Shown here one piece after another: positions 62,834-64,000 of a stretch of DNA of 64,000 nucleotides. The DNA comes from Naasia aerilata (GTDB lineage Bacteria; Actinomycetota; Actinomycetes; Actinomycetales; Microbacteriaceae), in NCBI RefSeq assembly GCF_030296595.1, contig NZ_AP027731.1, positions 682,001 through 746,000 on the forward strand, written 5' to 3'. Position numbers and translations under genes: made by a program. How positions within the stretch are numbered: the first letter of the stretch is position 1; every line of letters begins with the position of its first letter. The notes beneath the pieces are model-generated. The model did no database searches. It was not told the origin of the DNA and saw only the letters and a list, made by a program, of their open reading frames with translations.

Positions 62834-64000
62834 CTAGGACGCGGTCGCGGGTGTCTCCGGACGGCGCAGGCTGAGGGCCCACGTGACCAGCGACTTCGGC
62901 AGGAGGGTGGCGCGGAGGCGGGCCCCGCGGCTGCGGCCGGCGCGCATGCGGTGCAGCAGGCCGTGGACGGCTCGCTCGTCCGCGGCGTCACCCGTCGTTC
63001 CCGGACGCGCGAACCGCTCTCGCTCGACGACCGCGAGGAGCTTCTGCAGCTGAGCATGCTCCTCCGGGGACGGCGAGAGCACCTCCTCGAGCCGCGCGGC
63101 GAGGGCCCGCGGCGTGTCCGCGCCGCTCTGCAGGATCCCGAGGTCGAGGGCGGTGTCGTGCACCTCGTCCCAGGCCGGCCCCGCCCGCGGGACGCGCAGC
63201 GCGGCCAGCCGCCGCCTTCGGCGCAGGGCACGGGCGAGCGCGGGCGCGCCGAGCAGCACGAGCACACCGGCGCCCAGGGCCGCTCCGCCGAGCGGAGGTC
63301 CGCCCGCCGATCCGCCCGCGGCGGCCGCGGCGTCCTCCTCCGAGCGATCGGACCGGGCGGCCGCCGACGGGGTCGGCGTCGGGGCGCTGGAGGGGTCGGT
63401 CCCGCTGGCCTGAGCGTCCTGGCGGTATCGGGGCACGTCGCCGCGGCCCGGCGTGGGCTCGAAGCGGACCCAGCCCGCGCCCTCGAAGTAGAGCTCCGGC
63501 CAGGCGTGCAGGTCGTGCGACGTGACCTCGAAGACGCCCGGCTGGTTGATGCGGCGCTCGCCCGGCTGGTAGCCCACCGCGATGCGGGCCGGGATCCCGA
63601 GCGTGCGCGCCATGACCGTCATGGCTGAGGCGAAGTGCACGCAGTAGCCGCGCTTGGCGTCGAGGAACGCGGCGATGACGTCCATGCTGTCGCCGTCCCC
63701 GTCCGCGCGCTGGGGCGTCTCCTCGTCGTAGGTGAAGTCGCGCCCGCGGAGGTAGTCCTGCAGGGCGACCGCCTTGTCGTAGCCGGTGCCGGCGTCCGCG
63801 GTCACGGTCGCCGCGGTGTCGGCGATGATCGACGGCATTCCGGTCGGAAGGCTGAGGTACCGGTCGAATGCGGCGCCGCCTGCGGGAGGCGCCGCCTGCA
63901 GCTGCTCGACGGTGGGGTCCGTCTGGAGGCTCGACACCGTGTACTCGTCGACCGGACGCACGGGTCCCACGGCCTGCACCGTGAGGGCATCCGGCTCCCA
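62834..64000 (-). CDS. Transglutaminase-like domain protein (TgpA/DUF3488-DUF4129 type), 5' truncated by the window
   Basis: The last 388 or so residues are present. The catalytic triad is visible: Cys in RGYCVHFASAMTVMAR, His in VTSHDLHAWPELYF and Asp/Glu in RFEPTPGRGD. It is followed by a Ser/Pro/Thr linker, one membrane helix (GAALGAGVLVLLGAPALA) and a DUF4129-like cytoplasmic domain. Members are membrane proteins with an outward transglutaminase domain, often encoded with an MoxR ATPase and a DUF58 protein. The N-terminal membrane part lies outside the window. It is divergently placed from nothing here; the glyA operon follows on the same strand. Confidence 0.85.
   Translation of the reverse strand, partial: WEPDALTVQAVGPVRPVDEYTVSSLQTDPTVEQLQAAPPAGGAAFDRYLSLPTGMPSIIADTAATVTADAGTGYDKAVALQDYLRGRDFTYDEETPQRADGDGDSMDVIAAFLDAKRGYCVHFASAMTVMARTLGIPARIAVGYQPGERRINQPGVFEVTSHDLHAWPELYFEGAGWVRFEPTPGRGDVPRYRQDAQASGTDPSSAPTPTPSAAARSDRSEEDAAAAAGGSAGGPPLGGAALGAGVLVLLGAPALARALRRRRRLAALRVPRAGPAWDEVHDTALDLGILQSGADTPRALAARLEEVLSPSPEEHAQLQKLLAVVERERFARPGTTGDAADERAVHGLLHRMRAGRSRGARLRATLLPKSLVTWALSLRRPETPATAS

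Noticed and set aside
1..64000. CRISPR arrays, insertion sequences, rRNA genes, prophage
   Set aside because: No regular spacer-repeat pattern, transposase or integrase motif, rRNA sequence or phage structural gene was found.

Overview
The window is one stretch of a high-GC (about 70% by eye) actinobacterial chromosome. The gene content and order (phoU remnant, gpmA, a YgfZ-type protein, a GlnR-like winged-helix regulator, ppk1 next to a MutT1-type NUDIX/phosphatase protein, pstSCAB, two SigK/RskA pairs, a DUF222-HNH protein, glyA-folD) and the many TAnnnT -10 boxes 6-7 bases before a start codon suggest Microbacteriaceae. The genus cannot be fixed from sequence alone.

Layout. 1-109: 3' end of phoU. 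263-10059: a sugar-catabolic block with a CUT2-type ABC importer, an FCD-type GntR regulator, a zinc alcohol dehydrogenase, a TIM-barrel sugar epimerase, a hexulose-phosphate-synthase-like enzyme, a Gfo/Idh/MocA oxidoreductase and a 2-hydroxyacid dehydrogenase. Its genes face each other in divergent pairs, and all three divergent intergenic regions carry an ACTAG(G)TAT-like motif. 10069-24735: housekeeping and phosphate block (gpmA, methyltransferase, ygfZ, nitrobindin-like protein, regulator, ppk1, mutT1-like, pstSCAB behind 11-base GTTCACC repeats, then a first sigK/rskA pair). 24803-25270: two tiny membrane proteins and tRNA-Lys(TTT). 25271-44388: accessory region that begins with a duplicated tRNA 3' end. 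It holds LysR, HxlR, MarR and TetR regulators beside oxidoreductases and efflux pumps, a multicopper oxidase and a DUF222-HNH protein. 44400-47538: an envelope-stress set with an anti-sigma factor, a second SigK-like sigma factor, a membrane protein, a His/Met-containing lipoprotein and a type-1 copper protein. 47641-54757: 2-hydroxyacid dehydrogenase with FeS domain, fumarylacetoacetase-family hydrolase, Dabb protein, DHA2 efflux pump, MalY/PatB aminotransferase. 54869-60460: galactose genes (aldose epimerase, galT, galK) and 5-oxoprolinase pxpABC. 60457-62782: glyA-folD behind a ZTP (pfl) riboswitch. 62834-64000: C-terminal part of a transglutaminase-like protein cut by the window edge.

Assembly quality. 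Sixteen genes, including glyA, galT and pstA, are broken by a total of nineteen frame breaks. Every break is repaired by adding one base (two in one case), nearly always inside a run of C or G. After repair all sixteen lengths are multiples of three. This looks like systematic homopolymer undercalling, so I annotate these as single intact genes with a note rather than as true pseudogenes.

No CRISPR array, insertion sequence, rRNA or replication origin was seen. No gene-free stretch exceeds about 250 bases.
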